DNA from: Candidatus Kapaibacterium sp.
Lineage (GTDB): Bacteria > Bacteroidota > Ignavibacteria > Kapaibacteriales > UBA2268
Direction of reading: 5' to 3'
DNA length: 35,304 nt
NCBI GenBank assembly: GCA_027858275.1
Contig: JAQIDA010000101.1
Span: 1-35,304 of the forward strand
Shown: piece after piece, positions 24,301-30,041 of the stretch
Position numbering within the stretch: position 1 is the stretch's first letter
Layout of the letters: the number at the start of each line of letters is the position of its first letter
Position numbers and translations under genes: made by a program
The notes under the pieces: model-generated
Databases searched by the model: none
Told to the model about the DNA's origin: nothing
The model's input: only the letters and a program-made list of their open reading frames with translations

Positions 24301-27009
24301 GATGCATTTGCTCTTGCCGACAGAACAGTAATAACAAAGTTTGAATTCTCGACCGATTTCTTAGACTACTTTGACTATATCAGCGCGGTTATGCGCCGAA
24401 GAAGTATTCCCGATGAAGATCCGATTTGGTCAGGTATAAGAGGAGACCAATTGCTTTGGGACGTAGATTTAGTTTTAGAAGTAGCGTCTGTGACAATTAA
24501 AGACGTGTACCCGTCTAAGTATTGGCCCGGTTTAGGTAAGATATATGTGGGCGAAATGGCCACCAGAAAATTTTATAGTATTGACGGAGGCGGATTGTGG
24601 AACGATCCTGCGTCCTGGTCATTTGAAGGACACGACGGCGCCCCTACTGCGGGAGAATTCCCGAATAAGGACTGGCAGGCAGAGATTGATATTGATATGA
24701 GAGACATTGTTTGGATTGGTGACAATGATGAAATTATTTTAAATACATTGCCTGAGATTTCTGCACTTGAGATTCGCGCAACCGGATCACTCGTTATTCC
24801 CAATGACAGTGAATACGGTTCGGCAAGGGTCATTATACCGAGTTCTTTCGGATCTTCAAGGTTTGAAATGTTAGAAGACGGTTTGTTGGTTATCAAATCA
24901 GAATCAAGTTTAGAAAGCGGCGATGCCGGAATTATCCGATTCGCAGATGATGTGAGAACATATTCTCCTTTGGCTGATTTCGAATTCTCAGGTTCTTATG
25001 ATCATTATATTGGCGGAGCATTTCCTTCTGAAATAGGAGATTTGACGGTTAATACTGATATCAGTTCCAGATTAGTTTCTTTGAATTCAGGTAACTTTAT
25101 TATAAACAGAGATTTTAATATCCTGTCCGGTGATGTGCGACCTATGGATGCAACGACAAATGTGCGTTTGGGCGGAAGCATGATAATTGACGGAACTTAC
25201 AACGGTACTGTCAATCCGTCCGGTTCTTCAATATTATCAACGTTTACGTTCCAAGGCGGCGGAGATACGAATCAGGTTATCACAGGAACAGGTATTCCTA
25301 TGTTTGCCGATGTTACAATGAACAGGGGATCAGGGTCAGGTGCCGTTGATTTGGAAACAAGTATGACCATCACTCATGTTATGGATCTTCAAGAGGGCTC
25401 AAACACTAATCCGCAAATATTTTCTGTCGGCGACAATCAGCAGTTATGGATTACTAATCATGATGTGAATGCAATAATCGGTTACGGAGATACTACAGAT
25501 GTTCGTATGGTCAGAACTGCTGTCAGCACCGGCTCAAATTCTACTGTGGGTCTTTTGATGCGTGCAGTTACCCAGCCGCAGTCAGAGTCTTATATATTCC
25601 CGGTAGGCTCGTATGCTACTGAAGCAGGAGTGAATACTTATTCTCCTGCAGTATTTACTCCTGAAAATTCGGGAAGTGCAGGTTATATCGGTGTCAGGGC
25701 TTCTCGAGGAACCGGAATAAATTATAATCATGCAAGACTTTCAACAGTATCCCCAAATTATCTTCAGAGATATTGGACTCTTGATGCAATAACTGCTACG
25801 ATTCCGGGGCAGTGGAGATTCAATTATACTGACGGTGATGTTTTTGGAAATGAAACGGATATCGGAGTAATTTCAAAATACAATCCAGTCTATGAAGCAG
25901 CAAGCGGAACCTGGACTACAATCAACGGAACAATCAACCGATCGGCAAATTATTTCGAAACACCGGCGAGTTACCAACCCTCTGATTTCACGGGTGATTA
26001 TACTATGTCAAATGCTCGAAACTTCGGAGTTTTCTTCTATAGTCGCCAAAGCGGACCGTGGGATGAACCGAATACTTGGACTTTTTCACCTACACATTCG
26101 GGTGTGGCGGCTGACACTTATCCTCAAATAGGCAGTGATAATGTTGTTGTCGGAGGCGGTCTCTATGATTTGAACCAGCCCGATCATATTGTCTCGGTTA
26201 CAGAAGATATAAATACAATCGGTGATATCATTGTCGGTACTGACTTAAATAACACAGGTACTTTGAACTGCGGTCCTTATATCATCGAAGGTAGTTCATT
26301 TGAAATCAGAGATCATTCTACATTGCAAATAGGGTCTCCTGTCGGTATTTATGAAGTTGCCACTGTTGGAAATATTCAGACAACGTCAAGGCTTTTTGAT
26401 ACTGAAGCAATTTATGAGTTTAAGGGTGCAGACACTTCCGACCAAACTATGGGAGACGGCATGCCTTCTACTGTATTTGGGTTCATTGCAAATCATCAGG
26501 ACGCAACTCATAGTTTCTCGCTGGTTCTTGACAGAGATGTAAATGTTACTAAATTTGCAGATCTTATTGGAGGCAGAACTGATGCAGGTGATCACTATCA
26601 ATTCACTAATACCGCAACTGTTCCTGCTGATGGTCAATTTATTATTCGCGATGGTGCAGTATTGGCAATTGGCGGAACCAGAATATTTGACGGATTAAGC
26701 GCAAACAGCGTAACACAGGACTTTGTCCAAACAGCTGTTGGATATTTACTTGAAGTTGACAGTAATGTTGAGTATTACGGTAATCACACAATTACACCTG
26801 CACCAAATGACGGAGTAGGATACGGAAACGTTCTTCTTACCGGAAGTTCGGCTTGTATAATTAATCAGACGGTATTGTGTCGCGGTAACTTTTCTATACT
26901 GGACAACTCCTCGATTAATATTAATAACAGTTACAATCTTAAAGTGTTGAAAAATGTTGTTAATGAATCAGAAATTGAAAATAACGGTCTTATTGAGATT
27001 GGTGAATAA
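15376..27009 (+). CDS. Giant modular secreted protein with seven G8-like W-motif modules (3877 aa)
   Basis: The signal peptide ends near A24 (VSA|Q). Seven large modules each open with a 'Y/F-x-S-x(3)-G-x-W-x(5)-W-S' motif followed by 'P...D-x-V-x-IGDG-x-x-V', near residues 356, 1036, 1470, 1900, 2606, 3066 and 3554. Inside a module the order recurs: 'GNIQT...', 'Y-x-G-x-x-DQ-x-TG-x-GLP', 'GDW-x-NxGTF', 'FNG-x-x-DQ', 'TFYDLxVxKxxG', 'TGHVDGxL', 'IGxGxxYxP' and 'GTGGTAGY'. Module lengths run 680, 434, 431, 706, 460, 488 and about 324 (the last is truncated). The opening motif is a feature of G8-like beta-helical domains in Bacteroidota exoproteins. The end ('ENNGLIEIGE') is not a T9SS type A tail. 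The gene starts three bases after the preceding stop and is the last of the block, before a strong terminator. Likely an extended surface filament or adhesin; the exact role is unknown. Confidence 0.85.
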   Translation: MKRIVLYITLSLFASFLIKSEVSAQTTVTMKSGSGLYISPGATFHVNGGLVNEGTITGNTGRLNVSGTYTNEGTHNASSSTISIGGDFVDNATFNVGTCTLIMNGPSSQTITGSATNSFYELSINKTGGILYTDKELTITKYLRLLSSHKFDINANDLIIAETGEIYSDNADGQYFHSDKYIVSSQSSSTATSGYLIRQIPQGTPPSPDGVAYVLPIGNVNGFGSAIIRFLPDKVTFSANADLRILPVPEEHPNLIVSDRSLLKYWRLEHNNITIADSGTHLKFYYDLSNSEVGGGSEGNYIPLFWANPGWITQTGVGSSLNSTTNEILSEFSPLIAGTIEGDWTAGEIEAAVAVYYSLGGPWSVNTSWSNGGYGQAPAAFAPSSSSDIVRIGEGETITINSTTAIVGTVTVQVNGRLDCVGEADLSALEFTLEEGGTLGIGSALGITDINGADKAEGNIQSTEVRDFSSGAEYRYTGTLDQITGLGLPLTVSRLVCDKTSGNLLLARNTQISSSFHIEDGVFNDNNNKLDGQTASRTFTMNGGTFIAHGRFPLNYEPPTFNAGTISFQGTGDLNIPSSESASETLAGVDQYFNLDVAGNRGYITSVIFMPQGEVRIGGALTLADLGWTSTFQGVDHVLTVNSTIHFNGSGDQSIPRYTDDFPNGDDYQIKYYNLKSSGTGTKSLIEADCDVFNDVIIEGATLHANSFNMKVLGDWTNTSGTFTHDNQLVTLYTPSEGIENTITAGDSPFWNLDIGNAADEATGDYRLLDDMTIENGFHILNAKAELLMNSSTFTVKGTWLNEGTFTPGTGTVLFNGLAANQQITKTGTETFYNLKIDNSGNVLVPVGCDVDVANDLEFVAGNLDVRTNDRIVSVYNNTTRTGTGHVDGHLRFNVPEGAVGTKDLHIGNGTDYSPVAVEFTGTDGTAGYLDVITNDPQTIGIPTDFNVAKYINRQWEMSVPTNSDFVLGTRTYNAILTYLDADKVGGANPLLLETQIYDGAWNATQVGTRTETPNTCQSVGNTVIGTLFLGEPNIFNLYSISDGGNWSNFESWSSEGYGKSSVPSTFPIDGNSRYYIGDDKTVNLGSNFTINAGREIVVQVDGSLDCSTNTIDGSGTFTLQSGSSLLIGSPDGIAASGATGNIHTSTRLFNGVGNHNSGNFVYNGASDQFTGDGIPDTISTIEINAPGYTVEMSKDISVADTLNIIDGTLDVSTSNYSIDISGDWENTGTFTERLGAVTFNGSEDQLLRNITGYGETFYDLVVNKSNGVLELDQNSDILISNQLSLTTGYIDARSNEESVTVLDGATVSRTSGHVDGEMKKHVPAGATSSDIVYEIGEGLSYTPANLGFVGTGGTAGYVRVSSEPDKHDDFSEDNNLDPARVVERHWDLSADGDFDLGQDRSINATVTFLNPDDINGGADPEKFVMRYWAETVWNSAETGSWTDTTTQGTSISSLCDIMVGPTGPLLTVYYSSTSGYWDDPNTWSTVKYGGVPDGSTPRNNDIVFIGDGDQVNLGESRSIRSVTVERSPGGTGSLFLSDSVLSGAQFVLKTGGVLGIGSAAGITTGTTGNIQTKIRNFNPWTHNSGNYIYNGTGDQVTGNALPAEFATLEVDNNNGTVTLQSSIGLSSDLTLTDGILKPSSSAVDVNLAGDWINNASVSAYDATSNKVTFDGESSSTISGTYATTFYNVDLDKSTYNLSLETHATVANEFTFISDGLLVLNSSDLTIGTAGSIGGSSLGSSRMVQSDGTDTGGRIIKLYSGSGLNAFTIPIGVGSDYNPAELNVAATFDAGAYAALRLVSAVHPDAISTEMLSKYWNVSSEGISNNLDSANLKYYYLSSDVNGTVANYMAARYANDAWETNLGTSRDATTSPITVLGYTEALDGDWTAGEATAIYKGRIFYSRATGNWGDATSWSNVSHLGSPSAYTPGTFESDTVFIDAGHVIDYNLTSVTVGAVTIGGAETDDGDLEFIPDLNKTMTILGDLTIESDGFMDQAGNGGRIDTLYLHGNLTNNNIGTDAVDLRQGDLSYTILEFVGESSSTISGPGKYRLSGVHIDKEAITDIVYNEASEFSVALTEAVGGDDDLDRPFKLLTGVYCHNNDGRALLERDELPLAGFVMGVNSGIDIRKGECAFLDEFETNTNTLVSISGGKLVVGNGQNEDFLYGSGTKYTQSGGEVNVYAAFSVVNTTSSINFDMSGGFLTVVIGDHSNDDEGHIGFDIRSPSSTYTQSSGTITLVSYSSNKDYEVKASTVNVTGGTLQIGKDGFYLGGTGASIGIGNDKPTIWDLNIRFTMMGGTTYRSMIITSPVLYVLNNVDIHHYGCLDLNTLSLSVGGNFINRGMFTSDGLGWNSGIGAKEIIFKGDKDVIVATQDFVNDNPDGATFVNEAFYDITVDKTGGSISLGDFPYSDMIVRNNLTFADNNVANIISRTNDRYVHVDPQAAGDAAAVQRVGLGFVDGRLRKEIPSDDSYTKFEIGAGAVYRPAILEILGTGGSNAQEDVDFMVTDSNPANILENQINLDLDLNIQCYWTFSNPDVFDLDGRTFHLTLQFDPKDIPSGGSWATLNQYYASSVPYSTTQIGLRTDTSTQSLSNSLLGDYILGETIGFNYFSIADGDWNDENTWSKESYGGLPAPEYPDGENDRVYIGDGKEVILNKIVNTRGVIVQSSGGGGQPGALYGKVDSWLRGLSFILEDGTTLSTEHSNGITEAGSETGSIRTVARDYRYSHYKYTGKGQNQSTGQGLPDRIMSLTVDNTGVDGQNTVTLTKEIDFVEDLSILNGVFDTGSKEIKIGGNFLMENRDTNRTEFEARTGKVVFEGDQEQIVTVNDPGDLEFERLMLNKTGGAFRMAGNDADADILVRSLLRYEAGNIINVDVRTNDRKLIIENENGAEIVNTGLGYINGKLQLTIPPGESSTTYSIGYWDNYMPMTMTMVGTGGIQGPVTAVVDSLDGDDEAIVNKKIDLYRSVRRFWQVEGLDAFALADRTVITKFEFSTDFLDYFDYISAVMRRRSIPDEDPIWSGIRGDQLLWDVDLVLEVASVTIKDVYPSKYWPGLGKIYVGEMATRKFYSIDGGGLWNDPASWSFEGHDGAPTAGEFPNKDWQAEIDIDMRDIVWIGDNDEIILNTLPEISALEIRATGSLVIPNDSEYGSARVIIPSSFGSSRFEMLEDGLLVIKSESSLESGDAGIIRFADDVRTYSPLADFEFSGSYDHYIGGAFPSEIGDLTVNTDISSRLVSLNSGNFIINRDFNILSGDVRPMDATTNVRLGGSMIIDGTYNGTVNPSGSSILSTFTFQGGGDTNQVITGTGIPMFADVTMNRGSGSGAVDLETSMTITHVMDLQEGSNTNPQIFSVGDNQQLWITNHDVNAIIGYGDTTDVRMVRTAVSTGSNSTVGLLMRAVTQPQSESYIFPVGSYATEAGVNTYSPAVFTPENSGSAGYIGVRASRGTGINYNHARLSTVSPNYLQRYWTLDAITATIPGQWRFNYTDGDVFGNETDIGVISKYNPVYEAASGTWTTINGTINRSANYFETPASYQPSDFTGDYTMSNARNFGVFFYSRQSGPWDEPNTWTFSPTHSGVAADTYPQIGSDNVVVGGGLYDLNQPDHIVSVTEDINTIGDIIVGTDLNNTGTLNCGPYIIEGSSFEIRDHSTLQIGSPVGIYEVATVGNIQTTSRLFDTEAIYEFKGADTSDQTMGDGMPSTVFGFIANHQDATHSFSLVLDRDVNVTKFADLIGGRTDAGDHYQFTNTATVPADGQFIIRDGAVLAIGGTRIFDGLSANSVTQDFVQTAVGYLLEVDSNVEYYGNHTITPAPNDGVGYGNVLLTGSSACIINQTVLCRGNFSILDNSSININNSYNLKVLKNVVNESEIENNGLIEIGE

Positions 27010-27038
27010 AACCCAAAGTTGAATATGGCAGTTTTATT

Positions 27039-27074
27039 AATCCGATGATTATTTATTATCATCGGATTTTTTTT
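27039..27074 (+). terminator. Rho-independent terminator of the surface-protein block
   Basis: AATCCGATGAT (27039-27049) pairs perfectly with ATCATCGGATT (27058-27068), 11 pairs with an eight-base loop, followed by a T8 run (27067-27074). It starts 30 bases after the giant gene's stop. Its right half is also the last codons of the convergent lipoprotein gene. Confidence 0.85.
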
Positions 27075-27576
27075 GTTCTTTTCCGTCTTCTTGTTCTGCA
27101 GGTTTTTCTTCCGGGAATAATTGAAAATGACTCATAACAAACAGCCATTTGTCGTCAATCTTGTTGGCGACCATCGTATGTCGTCCTTCTCCGGTAATTT
27201 TTTCTTCTTTATAAGTCATATAGGATTTTATGTCAGTACTGACCCATGCGACATTGCCGGAATATTTAATTCTCAAGTTGGTATATTCATAATCATCCAT
27301 CTTCCAATCGAGATTGTCAAATTCCTCTTTAAAAATCTTTTTAATAGCGGCACGGCCTATGTAGGAATCGTTTTTTGCTCCGGCGAATACAGCAGCGTCT
27401 TTTGCGTAATCTTTCATTAGGGCATCGATATTCTTGCTGAGATATGCTTCACCGTTACGGTCTAACAGCTGTTGTATGCTTGCTTCTACAGATTCAGGGG
27501 CTTCTTTTTTTTCGAGGCATGATGTTAGAGAAAAAATAGTTAAAGCAAGTAAGATTAAGATAGTTTTCGAAATCAT
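27049..27576 (-). CDS. Lipoprotein with NTF2/SnoaL-like domain (175 aa)
   Basis: The N-terminus has a lipoprotein signal with lipobox LTSC, so Cys20 is the expected lipidated residue. Residues about 30-150 fit an NTF2-like (SnoaL/DUF4440-type) fold: 'LLDRNGEAYLSKNIDALMKDYAKDAAVF' helix-helix, then 'GRAAIKKIFKEEF', then strands ending 'ISKW-like DDKWLFVMSHFQ'. Such cone-shaped domains bind small ligands or act as simple enzymes, and the family name does not predict a substrate. The C-terminus is a charged, disordered tail (EEKPAEQEDGKEQKKS). An SD (GGGAG) precedes the ATG at 27576. The gene is convergent with the giant gene, and its last codons fall inside that gene's terminator. Likely anchored in the periplasm or outer membrane. 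Confidence 0.85.
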   Translation of the reverse strand: MISKTILILLALTIFSLTSCLEKKEAPESVEASIQQLLDRNGEAYLSKNIDALMKDYAKDAAVFAGAKNDSYIGRAAIKKIFKEEFDNLDWKMDDYEYTNLRIKYSGNVAWVSTDIKSYMTYKEEKITGEGRHTMVANKIDDKWLFVMSHFQLFPEEKPAEQEDGKEQKKSDDNK

Positions 27577-27657
27577 AGTGAGACTCCCTGCAATATGGAG
27601 AAAACAAAATTTCTATAAAATAGGAAGTTTTGATTGTTTTGCAAGAGAAAATGGAAA

Positions 27658-28536
27658 TTATTTATTTGTCTGAAGCGCAGACTTGCTTTGTTCGCTCCGT
27701 CCGAAATACCAAGCCGCCACTGAAACTGAAATAATAATCGCACCTCCTGTTAAACTCCATACATCGGAGATTTCAGACCAGAACATATACCCGACAATCG
27801 CCGAGAAAATAATATGCGCGTAGTTATAGATTGCTAATTCCGATGCCGGAGCGAAACGGTAGGCATAAGTCAAAGCGAATTGTCCGCCGGCAGCGAAAAC
27901 CCCGGTTCCGATCAAATACATTAATTCTTCATAAGTAGGCATAACGAAAACTATGCTTGTAGGTATCAGCATCCCGACTACCGATATTAATGAGAAGAGA
28001 AAAACAATGGTTGCAGGCTTTTCACGAGGGCCCAGATAACGTATTACCGTGTAGGCTGATCCTGCAGCAAGTGCCGATCCTAAGCCTGCCAGTGCCGGCA
28101 TAATGCTCAAATCAAACTGCGGTTTGATAATCAACAAAGAGGCTAAGAATACTATAACAAGAAGCGGAATTTGAAACTTTTGGATTTTTTCCTTAAGGAA
28201 GAATTTTGCGAGAATAGTGACCACAAATGGCGAAAGTTTGTTTAGCATCGATGAATCGGCAAGATACATATTGTCGATTGCGTAGAAGTACAGAACAACG
28301 CCGCTGAGTCCGAAAAATGAGCGAAGCAGCAGGAATCCTCGATTTTCTTTTTTCCCAAAAAGAGGAACTTTGGTTTTATAAACGACGATTACGGCAATGA
28401 TCAGGCTTATTAAGTTTCTGAACAATACCTTTTCATATATAGGGATATCACCCGCGAACTTAACCATTGCTCCCATAAAAGCGAATGAAAGCGACGAGAT
28501 TAATATGAAATTTATGCCTTTTGAAATATCTGTCAT
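27658..28536 (-). CDS. EamA/DMT-superfamily permease
   Basis: About 292 residues with ten hydrophobic segments in two homologous halves, each matching an EamA domain (first half 'AFMGAMVKFAG...LFRNLISLIIAVIVV', second half 'LAAGSAYTVIRYLG...IGTGVFAAGGQFALTYAYRFAPASELAIYNY'). This family exports or imports metabolites across the inner membrane; the sequence does not give the substrate. The S-adenosylmethionine/riboflavin-type subgroup is similar in length, but I do not claim it. The longest frame starts at a TTG (28566) ten codons upstream; I prefer the ATG at 28534-28536 because the first helix follows directly. No strong SD is visible for either. It lies 81 bases upstream of the lipoprotein gene on the same strand and could share its transcript. 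Confidence 0.88.
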   Translation of the reverse strand: MTDISKGINFILISSLSFAFMGAMVKFAGDIPIYEKVLFRNLISLIIAVIVVYKTKVPLFGKKENRGFLLLRSFFGLSGVVLYFYAIDNMYLADSSMLNKLSPFVVTILAKFFLKEKIQKFQIPLLVIVFLASLLIIKPQFDLSIMPALAGLGSALAAGSAYTVIRYLGPREKPATIVFLFSLISVVGMLIPTSIVFVMPTYEELMYLIGTGVFAAGGQFALTYAYRFAPASELAIYNYAHIIFSAIVGYMFWSEISDVWSLTGGAIIISVSVAAWYFGRSEQSKSALQTNK

Positions 28537-28896
28537 TTTGTCGGAGACTGTCGAAATTAAACTCAATTATGAACTTGATTACGGATGTCAACTTGTGATA
28601 TTGCAGTGCGAAAATGTTGTTAGGAGAAGCGGTAGCAGAAATAAACAAAAAAATCCGAAATCTTGAACTAACGGGTAGTATTTGGTTAGAATGTTGTTCA
28701 AAATTCCGGATATATAATTTATCGCGAATTAGCCTGACGAAAAAATCAAGTTCGGAAAATCAATTGGTGTGGGTAGTGACTATGCGAGTTGTTGCAGTAT
28801 TAACTTCCCGAACTATAAATATGATTAAGGGACTGTGTCTGTGTCGTTCTTGTCTGTCCGTGTCTTCTGTTATATCCCTTGACCTTACTTATTGTT

Positions 28897-28972
28897 AAAA
28901 AACAAACGGGACTTAGCAGCGAGGTTAAGGTCTGACTATGAATGTATGTGTTTTGCTGCGGAAATCCCGTTT
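28897..28972 (-). terminator. Hairpin with T-run on the minus strand, terminator-like
   Basis: AAACGGGA (28904-28911) pairs with TCCCGTTT (28965-28972); inside, GCAGC (28916-28920) pairs with GCTGC (28955-28959). Read on the minus strand the stem is followed by G then six T (28902-28897). The 34-base apical loop is long for a plain terminator. It could end transcripts from the two-component operon, or be part of a leader for the permease gene. Confidence 0.35.
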
Positions 28973-29003
28973 TCTTTTCTAAGTTGTGTTTTAAAATTTA
29001 TCA

Positions 29004-29072
29004 GTCGAGTAAAAAGGGGATTATAATCAAGTGTCCGGCTACAATTATGTTTTCTTACCCTTTGAACTCGAC
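29004..29072. ncRNA. Candidate structured element with three stacked stems
   Basis: GTCGAGT (29004-29010) pairs with ACTCGAC (29066-29072). After a 2x2 internal loop, AAAGGG (29013-29018) pairs with CCCTTT (29058-29063). Further in, ATAAT (29023-29027) pairs with ATTAT (29044-29048). All three stems are perfect and coaxial. There is no T-run on either side. Strand and family are unknown. Confidence 0.3.
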
Positions 29073-29291
29073 GAATAAATTTAATTTATCTCAACTTAAT
29101 ATCTTTATTCGCGTTGATGTTTGTCTTGTTTTCAAAAGAACTTTATTAGTTGCTCAAGACATTGTTCGTTAGATTCTAATGCCCTTTTTCAACTATACAA
29201 ATTAACGAATAAAAAAAGTTAGTTTTTATAACGGTTAGTATGATAATTCTGTAGAATTGCCGGAGGAATATTTGTAGAGCCCGGGAACAGT

Positions 29292-29354
29292 ATCGCTGTA
29301 GTAGTTAGCACTACATACAGTGATTATGGGAATCAACTTTAGTGGTTGATTCCC
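29292..29354. repeat. Two adjacent hairpins downstream of the response-regulator gene
   Basis: Hairpin A: 29292-29304 with 29311-29324, 13 pairs with one bulged A and one G-U around a six-base loop. Hairpin B: GGGAATCAAC (29328-29337) with GTTGATTCCC (29345-29354), ten perfect pairs and a seven-base loop. They start 50 bases after the regulator's stop on the minus strand. Neither is followed by a clear T-run, so mRNA 3'-end protection or inefficient termination is possible. Confidence 0.5.
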
Positions 29355-29403
29355 TTCACGTTGATACGAGATGCTTTATTCTGAGTCAAATATGTTTTCT
29401 GAT

Positions 29404-30036
29404 TTAATCGACCAATCGATTCTTGAGAGCGTAGTGCGTGATTTCGGAATTGTTTTTCATGCTCATTTTTTCGAGGATACGAATTCTGTACGTACTGATA
29501 GTATTGATGCTGAGAGAAAGTTCGTTAGCTATATCCGTCGCTGTTTTGCCGGAGGCAATCAAGCACATAACTTGGAATTCTCGATCAGACAGAGTGTCGT
29601 GCAAAGCCTTGTCGCCGCCGGCTTCTAAGTTAGAGGCTAAAAGCTCAGCTAAGAAAGCCGATATATACTTTCTGCCTTGTGAAACTTTTCTGATAGCTTC
29701 GATCAACACATCAGCTTCGGTTTCTTTGTTGACATACCCGGCCGCTCCTGCTTTGAGGACACGCAATGCGTATTGTTCTTCGGGATAAATAGTAAAGATA
29801 AGAACCGGCAAATCCGGGCAGATAGTTTTGATTTCTTTTAAAGTGTCCAGACCGTCTTTGCCGGGCATAGAAATATCAAGAATAACTACATCATATTTCT
29901 TGACTTTGATTTGATCAATAAGTTCGAAACCGTTGCTTGCTTCACCTGTGACTACGAGGTCCAAGGTCTCGTCAAAAATTTGTTTTAAGCCTTTTCTTAC
30001 GACTGCGTGATCGTCTGCTATAATAATTTTTATCAT
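29404..30036 (-). CDS. NarL/FixJ-family response regulator
   Basis: 210 residues. The receiver domain (about 1-120) has the acidic pair D8/D9, phosphoacceptor D54 ('VILDISMPG'), conserved T82 and K104. A linker leads to a LuxR/GerE helix-turn-helix (about 149-206) with 'LSDREFQVMCLIASGKTATDIANELSLS' and 'NTISTYRIRILEKM'. It is complete and of typical length for the NarL family; phosphorylation should drive DNA binding as a transcription factor. An AGGAG sequence inside the 3' end of the kinase gene serves as its SD, and only five bases separate the two genes, so they form one operon and a cognate pair. Target genes cannot be read from the window. Confidence 0.95.
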   Translation of the reverse strand: MIKIIIADDHAVVRKGLKQIFDETLDLVVTGEASNGFELIDQIKVKKYDVVILDISMPGKDGLDTLKEIKTICPDLPVLIFTIYPEEQYALRVLKAGAAGYVNKETEADVLIEAIRKVSQGRKYISAFLAELLASNLEAGGDKALHDTLSDREFQVMCLIASGKTATDIANELSLSINTISTYRIRILEKMSMKNNSEITHYALKNRLVD

Positions 30037-30041
30037 TTTAT

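Larger units (their letters stand above)
28537..29403. other. 867-base gene-free stretch with several predicted RNA-like structures
   Basis: This separates the response regulator from the permease. Frames on both strands are short and low quality, with no family match. Three separate inverted-repeat structures lie here (28881-28972, 29004-29072, 29292-29354), plus a small AATTC/GAATT hairpin at 29245-29258. The density of pairing is unusual for AT-rich spacer. A non-coding RNA, a long regulated leader for the permease or decayed repeats are all possible. Confidence 0.5.

Noticed and set aside
28564-28566. TTG start codon for the permease
   Set aside because: The ATG ten codons in leads straight into the first transmembrane helix, and the extra residues are not needed by the family; TTG is kept only as an alternative.
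28614-28898. A 94-codon plus-strand frame in the spacer after the permease
   Set aside because: Composition is erratic, there is no SD and no family resemblance, and it overlaps predicted RNA-like structure.
28897-28972. Integron attC site
   Set aside because: The stem ends AAACGGGA/TCCCGTTT do not fit the RYYYAAC...GTTRRRY core sites and there is no integrase or cassette gene.
28537-29403. tmRNA, RNase P RNA or 6S RNA
   Set aside because: I looked for the tRNA-like ends, RNase P core sequences and a 6S-type central bubble on both strands and did not find them.
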